NCBI GenBank assembly: GCA_963833885.1
Contig: CAWHZU010000002.1
Span: forward strand, 62,001 to 126,000
Direction: 5' to 3'
From: JASHPR01 sp963833885
GTDB taxonomy: Bacteria; Actinomycetota; Actinomycetes; Streptosporangiales; Streptosporangiaceae
DNA length: 64,000 nucleotides
Positions 14,822 through 23,905 of the stretch are shown piece after piece (position 1 is the first letter of the stretch; each line of letters opens with the position of its first letter). A model generated the notes under the pieces. It was not told the DNA's origin. It worked only from the letters and a program-made list of their open reading frames with translations, and searched no databases. Made by a program: the position numbers and the translations under genes.

Positions 14822-17674
14822 CTAGGTGAGCGAGCTGATTGGCGTGGTGGCCCGGCTCAGCTTGTCGCGGACCTGGTCCGCGTCGGGATGGTTCAGCTCG
14901 TCCAGCAGGCGCAGGGCCTGCCGCAAAACCGCGACCGCGGCCTCGCTGCCGCCGGCCGCGCCGCGCGCGTCGGCGAGGTGGATGAGCGTCTCGGCCTGGC
15001 CGGCGCGGTCGCCGATCTCCTCGAACATGTTGGCGGCGCGCTGGTAGCAGCTCGTGGCCTGGGCTTGATCGCCAAGATGGTGGTGGGAGTAGCCGAGCGT
15101 GTCCCAGGTGTTGGCCTCGCCGCAGCGGTCACCGAGTTCCCGCTGCAGGACCAGGGCCTGCTTGCTGCGCATCAGCGCCTGATCGTGGTCGCCGAGCAGG
15201 GCGTGATACCAGCCCACGTTGTTCAGGGCGCGGGCCTGCCCTGGCCGGTTGCCCGCCTCGTCGAACAGGGCGAGCGCCTGGCGGGCGTGGCTGAGCGCCC
15301 CGCGGTGGTGGCCCAGGCGTTCGGCGACCTTGCCGAGGCTGATGTGACAGCGGGCCTGGCCAACCGGGTCACCGAGGCCGACGTAAAGCCCGAGTGCCTG
15401 AGAGAGGTGGCTGCGGGCATCCTTCCAGGAGCGCAGGGCGAAGCAGGCCCGGCCGAGCGAGAGGTGCGCCTTGGCCTGCGCCACGGTGTCGCTGAGCCGC
15501 TCGGTGGCGGCCAGCGCGATGCGCTGGATCGCGACCAGGTCATCCCACTGGCCCTGCCACTGCAGGTAGTCGGCGAGAGTCCAGGGCAGCTGCCAGGCGG
15601 GCCCGTCGAAGCGCACCTCGGCGGCCAGCGCTACGACCGAGAGCAGCACCTGGTGTTCGGCCCCGAACCAGGCCATGGCCCGGTCGTGCCCCTCGAGGTG
15701 CTCCGGCACCGTGCCCGGCCTGGCCGGGCACAGGTCGAGCGAGCCGCGGGCGCTGTTGATCGCCATCGCGGCCGCGTGCGCCGTGTGCAGGTAGTGGTCG
15801 AGCATCCGGCCGGTGGCTGCCCGGCGGTCGTCATCGCTGTCCAGCGCCGCAGCCTGCTCGGCGGCGTAGGCGCGCAGCAGGTCGTGGAAGGCGTACCGGC
15901 CCGCGCCCGGCTCGGCGAGCAGGTGGCAGCGGGTCAGCTCACGCAGCAGCCGCCGGGCCTCAGCCAGCCCGGTCCCGGCCAGGCTGGCCGCGGCCGCCGC
16001 GGTGATCTCCGGCCCCGGGTGCAGCCCCAGCAGCCGGAACATCCGCGCCGCCGGAGGCTGCAGGTTCTGGTAGGACCACGACAGCACCGCGCGCACATCG
16101 GTCGCGTCCTCCCCGGTCGACAGCGCGTCAAGACGTCCCTTGGCATCCCGCAACTCGGCCGTGAGCGCAGCCAGCGTAAACCCCGGATGGGTGACCGCGC
16201 GGGCGGCGGTGATGGCCAGCGCGAGCGGCAGCCGGGCGCACAGCCCGATCAGCTCGTCGGCCGCCTCGGGCTCGGCGGCAACCCGGTCGGCGCCAAGCCG
16301 CTCGGTCAGCATGTCGCGGGCCTCGGCCACCGTCAGCACGTCAAGCGAGATCGTGGTCGCGCCGTGGGTCACCACCAGGCTGGCGAGTTCGCTGCGGCTG
16401 GTAATCAGGACCATGGCGGTGGGGGTGGCCGGCAGCAGCGGCCGGACCTGGGCCGGGTCGCGCGCGTTGTCCAGCACGATCAGCATCCGCCGGTCATCCA
16501 GCAGGCTGCAGTACAGCGCCTGCCGGCCATCCAGCGTGGCTGGCAGGCGCGCGGCGGGCACGCCCAGCGCGTCCAGGAACGCGCGCAGCGCCTCGGCCGG
16601 GGGCAGCGGGTCGACCGGGCCGAACCCGCGCAGGTTCACATACAGCTGCCCGTCGGGGAAATCGGCCGCCGCGCGCCGCGCCCAGTGCACCGCCAGCGCC
16701 GTCTTGCCGACCCCCGCGGTCCCGCCGATCGCCGTGATCAGCACCGGGCCGCCCGGCCGCAGCAACCCCGACAGCGCGCGCAGCTGCACAAGCTCCCGCG
16801 CCCGTCCCGTGAAGTCCGGCGCCGCGGCCGGCAGCATGTTCGGGCTGAGCGGGACGTCTGCCGCAGCCCGCTGCTCCTGCGGCGCCGGTGACGGTGCTGG
16901 CACGCCGCCACCCACCGGCGGCGCGAGCAGCAGCGTGCGGTCGGATCGCAGAATCCGCTGGTTCAGCTCCCGCAGCCCCGGACCCGGCTCAATCCCGATC
17001 TGCTCCACCAAATGCCGCCGCACCTGCCGGTACGCCTCCAGCGCCGACGCCTGCTGCCCCGACCGGTACAACGCCAGCATCAGCAACTCAGCCAGCCGCT
17101 CCCGCAACGGCTCCGCCGCCGCCAGCCCCCGCACCTCCGCCACCACCTCACGATGACGACCCAAATGCAAATCCGCCTCAACCCGCGCCTCCAGCGCCTC
17201 CAGCCGCATCTCCGTCAGCCGCGGCACCGCACCCGCCACCAAAACCCCCGACGGCACATCCGCCAGCGGCCGCCCCCGCCACAACCCCAAAGCCTCAGAA
17301 AGCTTCGCCGACACCACATCCCAGGCCCCCGTCCGCGCCGCGCTGACCGCGGCGGCCTGCAGCTCGGTGAACCGGGTGATATCCAACTCCCCGGGCATGA
17401 CCTCGATCAGGTAACCCGCCGGACGGGTCACGATCCGCTGATACCCCAACGGCCCTAAAGCCTGCCGCAACCGCTTCACATAGTTCTGCAGCGTCACCCG
17501 CGCCGTCTCCGGCGGCTGCCCCTCCCACACCGCCTGCGCCAGCTCACCCGCGCCCACCACCTCATTGGCACGCAACAGCAACGCAGCCAGCAGCACCCGC
17601 TGCTTGCCAGCGGACACCGTCACCCGCGACCCGCCAGCCCTCACTACCAGCGGTCCAAGCAGGCCGAACTCCAC
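14822..17674 (-). CDS. AfsR/SARP-family transcriptional regulator (BTAD + NB-ARC + TPR)
   Basis: 950 residues in the full AfsR architecture: OmpR-like DNA-binding domain (about 1-95), bacterial transcriptional activation domain (about 100-245), NB-ARC ATPase with P-loop GGTAGVGKTALAVHW near residue 325 and 'MLIVLDNARD' Walker B, then winged-helix and TPR repeats (about 700-930, e.g. 'GDHDQALMRSKQALVLQREL'). These proteins activate secondary metabolism or morphogenesis genes. No biosynthetic cluster is next to it, so it is probably a pleiotropic rather than pathway-specific regulator. The N-terminal third uses far more G- and T-ending codons (TTG, GGG, CTT, TCT) than the rest, making the + strand C-rich across about 16,900-17,670. 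Confidence 0.92.
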   Translation of the reverse strand: MEFGLLGPLVVRAGGSRVTVSAGKQRVLLAALLLRANEVVGAGELAQAVWEGQPPETARVTLQNYVKRLRQALGPLGYQRIVTRPAGYLIEVMPGELDITRFTELQAAAVSAARTGAWDVVSAKLSEALGLWRGRPLADVPSGVLVAGAVPRLTEMRLEALEARVEADLHLGRHREVVAEVRGLAAAEPLRERLAELLMLALYRSGQQASALEAYRQVRRHLVEQIGIEPGPGLRELNQRILRSDRTLLLAPPVGGGVPAPSPAPQEQRAAADVPLSPNMLPAAAPDFTGRARELVQLRALSGLLRPGGPVLITAIGGTAGVGKTALAVHWARRAAADFPDGQLYVNLRGFGPVDPLPPAEALRAFLDALGVPAARLPATLDGRQALYCSLLDDRRMLIVLDNARDPAQVRPLLPATPTAMVLITSRSELASLVVTHGATTISLDVLTVAEARDMLTERLGADRVAAEPEAADELIGLCARLPLALAITAARAVTHPGFTLAALTAELRDAKGRLDALSTGEDATDVRAVLSWSYQNLQPPAARMFRLLGLHPGPEITAAAAASLAGTGLAEARRLLRELTRCHLLAEPGAGRYAFHDLLRAYAAEQAAALDSDDDRRAATGRMLDHYLHTAHAAAMAINSARGSLDLCPARPGTVPEHLEGHDRAMAWFGAEHQVLLSVVALAAEVRFDGPAWQLPWTLADYLQWQGQWDDLVAIQRIALAATERLSDTVAQAKAHLSLGRACFALRSWKDARSHLSQALGLYVGLGDPVGQARCHISLGKVAERLGHHRGALSHARQALALFDEAGNRPGQARALNNVGWYHALLGDHDQALMRSKQALVLQRELGDRCGEANTWDTLGYSHHHLGDQAQATSCYQRAANMFEEIGDRAGQAETLIHLADARGAAGGSEAAVAVLRQALRLLDELNHPDADQVRDKLSRATTPISSLT

Positions 17675-17767
17675 CTAGCCTCCCCGCCGCAGCGAAATGC
17701 CTCAGATAATGGCATCCCACTCGCCACGCTAATCGTAACGGGATATGCAGGAAACAATTTGCGAATA

Positions 17768-17779
17768 CGGTCCGGACCG
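17768..17779. promoter_or_regulatory. 12-bp palindrome upstream of the AfsR-like gene
   Basis: CGGTCCGGACCG is its own reverse complement and lies 94 bp upstream of the AfsR-like start, just beyond the stop of the BisC-like gene (17791). The gap also contains ATGCC/GGCAT arms around 17,700. A GC-rich palindrome of this length can occur by chance, so an operator role is only a suggestion. Confidence 0.25.
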
Positions 17780-17790
17780 GTCGAGACCGC

Positions 17791-20101
17791 TCATTCCCCG
17801 GCGGGCAGCAGCGGCGGCGGGGAGCCCACCGTCACCGGCGGCGGCTCACCGATCCAGCGCTCGATCTGGACCAGTGCGTGCTGGCCGGCGCACCCCTGCG
17901 ACAGCCGGGAGCTCGGAACGTCAGCGGTCAGCACGTTGGGGTTGCCATGCGCGCACAGCGGCGTTGGCCCAATGCCCGGGACCGGGTCGAACCAGGCGCC
18001 GGTCGGCAGCCGGACCACGCCGGGGCGGATGGCCGTGGTCAGCACCGCGCCCGCCAGGCAGGCTCCCCGGTCGTTGTAGACCTTGACGACCTCGCCGGCC
18101 GCGATGCCGCGGTCGGAGGCGTCCTGCGGATGCATCTGGATCGCCTCCCGGCCGGCGACCTTGCCCCGCTGGCTGGTCGCGCCGACGTCGAACTGGCTGT
18201 GCAGCCGGGTCGAGGGCTGGTTGGCGATCAGGTGCAGCGGGAACCGGCGGGCCAGCGGGGCGCCGAGCCACTCGTCGGGCTCGAGCCACACCGGGTGCCC
18301 GGGGCAGTCGGGATAGCCGAAGCCGGCGATGGTCTCGGACGTGATCTCGATCCGCCCGGTCGGCGTGTACAGCGGCGACCGCACCGGGTCGGCCCTGAAG
18401 TCCTCGAACAGGGTGAAGTGCTCGGGCCCGGCGGACAGCCGGTACTCCCCGGCCTCCCAGAACTCGGCGAATTCTGGCACGTCATGCCCCTTGCCCAGGA
18501 TGCCCTCACGCCACTCGCCGTACAGGTGCTCGAGCCACTGCCGGGCGTCGCGGCCCTCGGTGAAGGCCTGCCCGAACCCGAGCCGGGCGGCCAGCCCGGC
18601 GAGGATCTCGTGGTCGTCGCGGGCCTCCCCCACCGGGTCGGCGGCCTGGTGCATGGCGATCAGGTGGGTGTCCCGGCGCCCGCTGCCGATGTCTTCCCGT
18701 TCCAGGCTGGTCGTGGTCGGCAGCACGATGTCGGCGTGCCTGGCGGCGGCGGTCCAGTGCGGCTCGTGCACCACGATCGTGTCGGGCCTGCCGAACGCGG
18801 TGCGCAGCCTGCCCAGGTCCTGATGGTGGTGGAACGGGTTGCCGCCGGCCCAGTAGACCAGCCTGATGTCCGGGTAGGTGAGCCTCTGCGCCGTCGTAGT
18901 CATAGGTGGAACCAGGGTTAAGCAGCATGTCCGCGATCCGGGCGACCGGGATGAACGTGCGGACCGGATTGCGGCCCTGGCGCAGGGTCGGCAGCTTAAC
19001 CAGCGGGCCGTGGCTGCCGATGTCGCCCATGGAGCCGTAGCCGTGGCCGAACCCGCCGCCGGGCAGGCCGATCTGGCCAAGCATGGCGGCCAGCGCCAGC
19101 GCGGCCCAGACCGGCTGCTCGCCGTACCGGGTGCGCTGCAGCGACCAGGTGACCGTGACCAGGGTGCGCGCCGAAGCCATCCGCCGCGCGAGGTCCCTTA
19201 TCGCCTCGGGCTCGACGCCACACACCGACCCGGCCCATTCGGCGTCCTTTTCCGCGCCGTCGTCCTCGCCAAACAGGTAACGCTCGAACGTGTCGTAGCC
19301 AGCCGTGCAGATGTCGAGGAACTCCTTGTCGTGGCGGCCCTCGGCGGCCAGCGTGTGAGCGAGCCCGAGCATCAGCGGGACGTCCGTGGCCGGGATCACC
19401 GGGTGCCACTCGGCGTCCAGGTAGCCGGGCAGGTCGGAGCGCAGCGGGCTGATCAGCACGATCTTGGTTCCCCTGGCCGCGAGCTGGGCGAGGTAGCCGG
19501 GGGTGTCATGTGTGGTCATCCCGCCCGGGGTGACGTACACGTTCTTTTCGGGGATGCCGCCGAACGCGACGATCAGCTCGGTGTTCGCCACGATCGTCGG
19601 CCAGGACGACGCGCCGCGCAGCACCAGGCCGGCGCTGCCGACCAGGTGCGGCAGCAGCACCTCCGAGGTGCCCAGGCTGTAGGTGTTGCGCGAGGCGACG
19701 TAACCGCCGCCGAGCGCGAGGAACCGGTGCAGCTGGCTCTGCGCGTGGTGGAACCGCCCGGCACTGGCCCATCCGTACGAGCCCCCGAAGATCGCTTCGT
19801 TGCCGTGCGCCCCGCGTACCCTGGCCAGCTCGGCCGCGACCAGGTCCAGCGCCTTGTCCCAGCTGACTTCGCAGAACGGGTCGTGCCCGCGCCGGTCACT
19901 GGGACCGGGGCCGTCCTCGAGCCAGCCGCGGCGCACCGCTGGCCGCCGCACCCGGGTGGCGTGCCGCAGCGCGCCGGGGATGTTGCCGAGCAGCGGGGAC
20001 GGCGCCGGGTCGTCGGGGTGCGGCGTGACCACGATCTCCCCGTCCGGCTCGCCTTGCACCCGGTAAGCGCCCCAGTGCGAGGTCGTCGGCCGGGCGCTCA
20101 T
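17791..20101 (-). pseudogene. BisC/TorA-type molybdopterin oxidoreductase, interrupted by one frameshift
   Basis: Reads from ATG 20101 as a molybdopterin-guanine-dinucleotide S-/N-oxide reductase: MSARPTTSHWGAYRVQ, 'NTYSLGTSEVLLPHLVG', 'GGIPEKNVYVTPGG'. At about 18,889-18,892 the frame changes: 'STYDYDG' must jump one base to continue as QRLTYPDIRLVYWAGGNPFH in a second frame that runs to 17791 and holds the C-terminal cofactor-binding domain. Joined, the protein is about 770 aa, the normal BisC length. It has no Tat signal, so a cytoplasmic biotin- or methionine-sulfoxide-reductase role would be expected. One extra G accounts for the whole defect, so a sequencing error is as likely as a recent mutation. 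Confidence 0.85.
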
Positions 20102-20165
20102 GCCGAAGAGCGTATTCGACCTGCGGTTCTACTCTCCAGTGAACGGCCCTCGCCGCGCGGGAAGG

Positions 20166-21209
20166 CTAGCCCGCGCGATCGGCAGGATCTGGCGGGAACT
20201 CGGCGCGGACGCCGAGCAGCCGCACGGGCCGCCGGTCGGTGAACTTGTCCAGCGCCGCCAGCGCGGCCTCACCGATCACGGCACCGTCGCTGGTCGGCTC
20301 CGCCAGCGTCTGGCCGTGTGTGCTGGTAAAGAACGGCGCGTGCCTGACCTTGACGACGACGCGCACGGCCGGCCGCTGTTCCGCCTCGACGTCACGGGTC
20401 ACGTGCGCGGCCAGCCGCAGCACCTCCTCGCGTACCCGCGCCCAGTCCTCGATATTCCGCTGGAAGGTGGTCTCGCGGCTGCGCGAGCGCGGCACGTAGG
20501 GCTCGGCCGAGACCTCCGACGAACCCAGGCCGCGTGCGGTCTGCACCAGCCACGGCCCGATCGTCGGACCGAGCCTGGCCGCTACCGCGGCGATGTCCGC
20601 GTCGGCCAGTTCGGCCACGGTCCCGATGCCCAGCTCGGCCAGCTTGCGTTCGGTCTTCGCGCCGATGCCCAGCAGCTTGCCGGTCGGCAGACCGCCCATC
20701 ACGGCGAACCAGTTCTGGTGCGTCAGCCGGAAAATCCCGTGCGGCTTGGCGAAGTTCGACGCGAGCTTGGCCTGGATCCGGTTCTCCCCGATGCCGACCG
20801 AGGACTCGAGCCGGGTGGCGGCCTCGATCTGCTGCTGGATCTCCCCGCCCACGGCTTCCGGGTCGTCGGTCTCGGCGGCCACGAACGCCTCGTCCCAGCC
20901 AAGCTCCTCGGTGACGTAGCCCAATTCCCGCAGGGCGGTCATGACCTCGGCCGAGGCGGCCTCGTAGGTGGGCCGGTCGGCGGGCAGGAACACCGCGTCC
21001 GGGCACCGCCGCGCCGCCGTCCGCATCGGCAGCCCCGAGTGCACACCGTGCTCGCGGGCCTCGTAGGACGCGGTTGCCACCACCCCGCGCTTGGCTGGGT
21101 CGCCGTCGCCGCCGACCACCACCGGGCGCCCGCGCAACTCCGGGTGGCGCAGCACCTCGACAGCCGCGATGAACTGGTCGAGGTCGACGTGCAGGACCCA
21201 GCGGGTCAT
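20166..21209 (-). CDS. dinB: DNA polymerase IV (Y-family translesion polymerase)
   Basis: 347 residues. The catalytic start WVLHVDLDQFIAAVEVLR has the metal-binding D-x-D; note Q where most DinB proteins have F/Y-F ('DMDAFFA'), i.e. DLDQFIA, as in one actinobacterial DinB subgroup. Also seen are 'VVATASYEAREHGVHSGLPM' and the second acidic motif, which reads LGWDEAFV instead of SIDEAYLD, so one carboxylate arrangement differs from E. coli. 'SVGIGENRIQAKLASNFAKP' is normal, as are the HhH region and little-finger domain. The start at 21209 overlaps the deaminase stop (ATGA). Performs error-prone bypass synthesis. Confidence 0.88.
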   Translation of the reverse strand: MTRWVLHVDLDQFIAAVEVLRHPELRGRPVVVGGDGDPAKRGVVATASYEAREHGVHSGLPMRTAARRCPDAVFLPADRPTYEAASAEVMTALRELGYVTEELGWDEAFVAAETDDPEAVGGEIQQQIEAATRLESSVGIGENRIQAKLASNFAKPHGIFRLTHQNWFAVMGGLPTGKLLGIGAKTERKLAELGIGTVAELADADIAAVAARLGPTIGPWLVQTARGLGSSEVSAEPYVPRSRSRETTFQRNIEDWARVREEVLRLAAHVTRDVEAEQRPAVRVVVKVRHAPFFTSTHGQTLAEPTSDGAVIGEAALAALDKFTDRRPVRLLGVRAEFPPDPADRAG

Positions 21210-22228
21210 GGTGGTCCCGCGGCGGAGGCGTACTGGCCGATGTCGGCCAGGTACCCGTCCCTGACCGAGGCGGGCAGCCAAGCGATCTCGAACGCGTTGC
21301 GCTCCAGCTGCAGCAGGTCCTCGGCCTGCAGGCCAGCCCCTTGCTGCGCGGCGATCAGGTTGTCGGTCACGTATCCACCGAAATATGCCGGATCGTCGGA
21401 GTTGATCGTGACCGGGATGCCGAGCTCGAGCAGGCGCCTGATCTGCCCTGCTTTCTCATCGCCCGTGCACCAGCGGTTGGAGATCGGGCAGACGGTCAGG
21501 CCCAGCCCGCGCCGCTTGAGCTCGGCGGTCAGCCTCTCGCTCTCCAGGATGTTCACGCCGTGGTCGATCCGGTCCACCCCGATGACCTCCAGGCACTGCC
21601 GGATGTGCTCGATGGAGTTCGGCTGGTCGGTGTCGCAGTGCATCGTGATCTGATACCCCTCAGCGCGCGCCCGCTGGAACACCTTGACGAACTTTTCCGG
21701 CGGGTTGCCCTTCTCGTCGGAGTCCAGGCCGATGCCGACGATCCACTCCCGGTACGGAAGCGACTGCAGCAGCGTGGCCATCCCGAACTCGGCCGAATGG
21801 TCGCGCAGCACGCACATGATCAGCTGCACGCGCAGCCCGAACCGGCGCCAGGCTTCTTCGAGAGCCTGGCGGAGCCCGCCGATCACGGTGCCGAACTCCA
21901 CGCCCCGGCTGGTGTGCGCCTGCGGGTCGAAGAAGATCTCGGCGTAGCGCACCCCCTCGCCGTGCGCCCGCTCCAGGTAGGCCCAGGCGAGGTCGCGGAA
22001 GTCGGCCGCGGTCTGCAGCACCTCCATCCCCTCGTAGTAGGCGGCCAGGAACGAAGTCAGGTCGTCGAAGCTGTAGGACGCCCGCATCTGCGCCGCGCTG
22101 GCGGCGCGCAGCGGGATCCCGTTCCGCTCGGCCAGGGCGAATCTGAGCTCGGGCTCGAGCGTTCCCTCGATGTGCAGATGCAGCTCGGCCTTTGGCATGC
22201 CGCGAATGAACTCGGTGAGGCTAGGCAT
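21206..22228 (-). CDS. adenosine/adenine deaminase family amidohydrolase
   Basis: 340 residues, ADA/ADE superfamily. Zinc and catalytic motifs: KAELHLHIEGTLEPE (HxH), 'YQITMHCDTDQPNS' (His), 'RIDHGVNILE' (catalytic HGxN), 'TVCPISN' and NSDDPAYFGGY (Asp pair). The variants IEGTLEPE, HGVN and SDDPAYFGGY are those of adenine deaminase-type members rather than classical ADA, so adenine to hypoxanthine is the better guess. It is cytoplasmic, in purine salvage. The downstream dinB overlaps by 4 bp. A large stem-loop-rich 216-bp gap separates it from the divergent gene at 22445. Confidence 0.85.
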   Translation of the reverse strand: MPSLTEFIRGMPKAELHLHIEGTLEPELRFALAERNGIPLRAASAAQMRASYSFDDLTSFLAAYYEGMEVLQTAADFRDLAWAYLERAHGEGVRYAEIFFDPQAHTSRGVEFGTVIGGLRQALEEAWRRFGLRVQLIMCVLRDHSAEFGMATLLQSLPYREWIVGIGLDSDEKGNPPEKFVKVFQRARAEGYQITMHCDTDQPNSIEHIRQCLEVIGVDRIDHGVNILESERLTAELKRRGLGLTVCPISNRWCTGDEKAGQIRRLLELGIPVTINSDDPAYFGGYVTDNLIAAQQGAGLQAEDLLQLERNAFEIAWLPASVRDGYLADIGQYASAAGPP

Positions 22229-22263
22229 GGAACATGCCTAGCCGACGGTGTGCGCCAACGTCC

Positions 22264-22302
22264 AGCACTGGGCGCACCGGCAGGTGCGCAGTTTGGAGTG
22301 CT
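22264..22302. promoter_or_regulatory. nested stem-loop in the divergent gap 22229-22444
   Basis: AGCACT (22264-22269) pairs with AGTGCT (22297-22302), and inside it GCGCACC (22272-22278) pairs perfectly with GGTGCGC (22283-22289) around a GGCA loop. It lies just upstream of the deaminase start (22228) and could be an operator dyad for that promoter or part of its leader. Symmetry is seen; function is inferred. Confidence 0.4.
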
Positions 22303-22399
22303 ACGCGAGAGGCCGGATCTTCCGGTCTGGTGCGGGTTTTGGGCGAAGTGCGCAGGGACCCAGGGGCTGTTCGGGTCATGTGCGCGGGTTTGGGGGGAA

Positions 22400-22423
22400 C
22401 GCGGGGGGGCTTGCCCCCCCGCG
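22400..22423. promoter_or_regulatory. perfect 11-bp GC hairpin just before the gene at 22445
   Basis: CGCGGGGGGGC (22400-22410) and its exact complement (22413-22423) flank a TT loop, with seven consecutive G:C pairs on each side. It ends 21 nt before the ATG at 22445, so in an mRNA from an upstream promoter it would fold next to the ribosome site. It could act as a transcription terminator for read-through, a translational block, or a dispersed GC-hairpin repeat. Confidence 0.55.
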
Positions 22424-22444
22424 GGTAGCGCTTATGGTGATCTT

Positions 22445-23353
22445 ATGGACGGCGCGCTCGTTGGTAGCGGGTATGCGGACCACCTGACCGATGCGGACCT
22501 GGGCCTCCTCGCCAAGGCCGCGGACCAGCCCACGGCCCAGGCTGCGCCGTGGCTGCGGGCCCACCCGGAGCAGCTCCTGGGGCTGGTCGGGGACCCGCGA
22601 GTGTTCCAGGCCGTGTTCGGCGCGTCGGCTGGCGCCGCCCAGCCCGCCAGGCCGGCCGGGGCGTCGGCCATGGCGGCCCTGGCGTCCCCGTTCCTGATCT
22701 TCGCCGTGGCGGTGCACCAGGCGGCGACCGAGCTGGCGACCATGGATCACGTACCGGAACGCTCCGGGCAGCGCCAGCGGGTGCCGCTGTTCGACGCGCC
22801 GGAGCTGCGTGACTTCCTCGGCTCCGCGGCGAGGCGGCTGTTCCTGGCCGAGCTGCTCGCGTCGTTCACCAGGAACGCAGCGCAGTACCGGCCGGCCCCC
22901 AAGGGCCGCCCCCGGCCGACGCGCGGGCGGCGGATCAGCGAGCTCGACCTGGTCCGGATGGCCGGGCTGCTCGATACGGTTCCCGAGGCCGAACGGGCCG
23001 GGGTGTACCGCAGGCTCGGCGATGTGGCGCTGTTCCTGACCGGGGTGTTCCCGGACTACGCCGCGGCGCACGCGCTCGGGCCGGTCAGCGCGGCCCGGCT
23101 GCTGCGCGCGGCGCAGGTGCCGGCGCAGCAGCACGATCGGCTGGCTGATGCGCCGGCCATCGACCTGTTCGAGCACCTTGGCGCGCAGTGGTACCGGACC
23201 GCCTGGGGCCTGGCGCCGGCCCGCACCGCCAGGCTCGCGGTCGTGGCCGAGGTGGCCGAACGATTCCGCCAGGCCCGCCGGGTGCTGAACCACATCGCGG
23301 ACCGGTGCCTGTTCCCGCAGGGGAACGCCTGGTTCGCCCCGCCTGCCCGATGA
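22445..23353 (+). CDS. conserved hypothetical protein, actinobacterial
   Basis: 302 residues, no family recognised with confidence. It is largely helical and Ala/Leu/Arg-rich: 'HLTDADLGLLAKAADQPTAQ', a hydrophobic stretch ALASPFLIFAVAVHQAATEL, a basic region KGRPRPTRGRRISELDLVRM near the middle and 'QWYRTAWGLAPARTARLAVV' near the end. No signal peptide or clear membrane helix. The start is ATG 22445; the frame is open far upstream, but that part is antisense to the deaminase gene and is not coding. It stands alone, preceded by the strong hairpin at 22400-22423. Confidence 0.7.
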   Translation: MDGALVGSGYADHLTDADLGLLAKAADQPTAQAAPWLRAHPEQLLGLVGDPRVFQAVFGASAGAAQPARPAGASAMAALASPFLIFAVAVHQAATELATMDHVPERSGQRQRVPLFDAPELRDFLGSAARRLFLAELLASFTRNAAQYRPAPKGRPRPTRGRRISELDLVRMAGLLDTVPEAERAGVYRRLGDVALFLTGVFPDYAAAHALGPVSAARLLRAAQVPAQQHDRLADAPAIDLFEHLGAQWYRTAWGLAPARTARLAVVAEVAERFRQARRVLNHIADRCLFPQGNAWFAPPAR

Positions 23354-23465
23354 GGCGGGCGTTCATCACCGCAAAGAGCGGTCGGCTGACAGCAGCGGGC
23401 CAGGACCCGCGAGACTAGTAGTCGGCCCGTTGCTGGGTCGTGGCGCTAGGAAATGGGGTCAGCAA

Positions 23466-23882
23466 ATGACAAACGGTTCCCGGCTCGAGTCGGCGGTCAT
23501 GTTCGTGCAGGACCTGGACAGGTCGGTGAACTTCTACCGCGAGGTTCTCGAGCTCGAGGTGTCCGACCACAGCCCGACCGCCTCCCTGCTGACCAGCGGC
23601 AGCGGGTCGCAGCTGATCCTGCGCGCCATGGGCAGCGGCGCCGTGCACTCGCTCGGCGGCGTTGGCGTCCAGTATGTGATCTGGACCGCGGCGGACGAGG
23701 CAGATCTCGACCGGTGCGAGCGCACGCTGAAAGAGCTGTCGGCGCACCGGGAGACCCGGATTGGCGGGCCGGTCAAGGCCGTTGAGGGGCGCGATCCCGA
23801 CGACATCGTCGTGATGATCATCTATCCAGGCCCGGACAAGGTCCCGCTGCATGAACTTCCAGTCCGCATCTATGGGTGGTAG
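23466..23882 (+). CDS. VOC (glyoxalase/bleomycin-resistance fold) protein
   Basis: 138 residues with a single vicinal-oxygen-chelate repeat pair: 'AVMFVQDLDRSVNFYREVLE' at the N-terminus and a second beta-alpha-beta-beta-beta unit ending 'PDDIVVMIIYPGPDK'. The family includes glyoxalase I, dioxygenases and antibiotic-binding proteins; metal-ligand positions are not clear enough to choose. The ATG at 23466 is chosen because the VOC fold begins immediately after it; an earlier in-frame start at 23430 adds an unrelated tail. The gap to the upstream gene is 112 bp. Confidence 0.8.
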   Translation: MTNGSRLESAVMFVQDLDRSVNFYREVLELEVSDHSPTASLLTSGSGSQLILRAMGSGAVHSLGGVGVQYVIWTAADEADLDRCERTLKELSAHRETRIGGPVKAVEGRDPDDIVVMIIYPGPDKVPLHELPVRIYGW

Positions 23883-23905
23883 ACCCCGGCCCGTACGCTT
23901 GACGG

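Noticed and set aside
14888..16891. 667-aa open frame on the + strand opposite the AfsR-like gene
   Set aside because: Antisense shadow of the NB-ARC and TPR coding region; no recognisable domain and biased composition (Gly, Arg, Gln, His).
14822..17674. AfsR-like regulator as the marker of a biosynthetic gene cluster
   Set aside because: No PKS, NRPS, terpene, RiPP or tailoring-gene set is next to it; neighbours are encapsulin, a molybdoenzyme and DNA repair genes.
18878..20242. 454-aa + frame opposite the BisC-like gene, and 39871-41322 opposite glgX
   Set aside because: Both mirror conserved enzymes on the other strand and show no family features of their own.
21341..22444. N-terminal extension of the frame that contains the gene at 22445
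   Set aside because: The upstream part is antisense to the deaminase gene and crosses a strong hairpin; the protein starts plausibly at ATG 22445.
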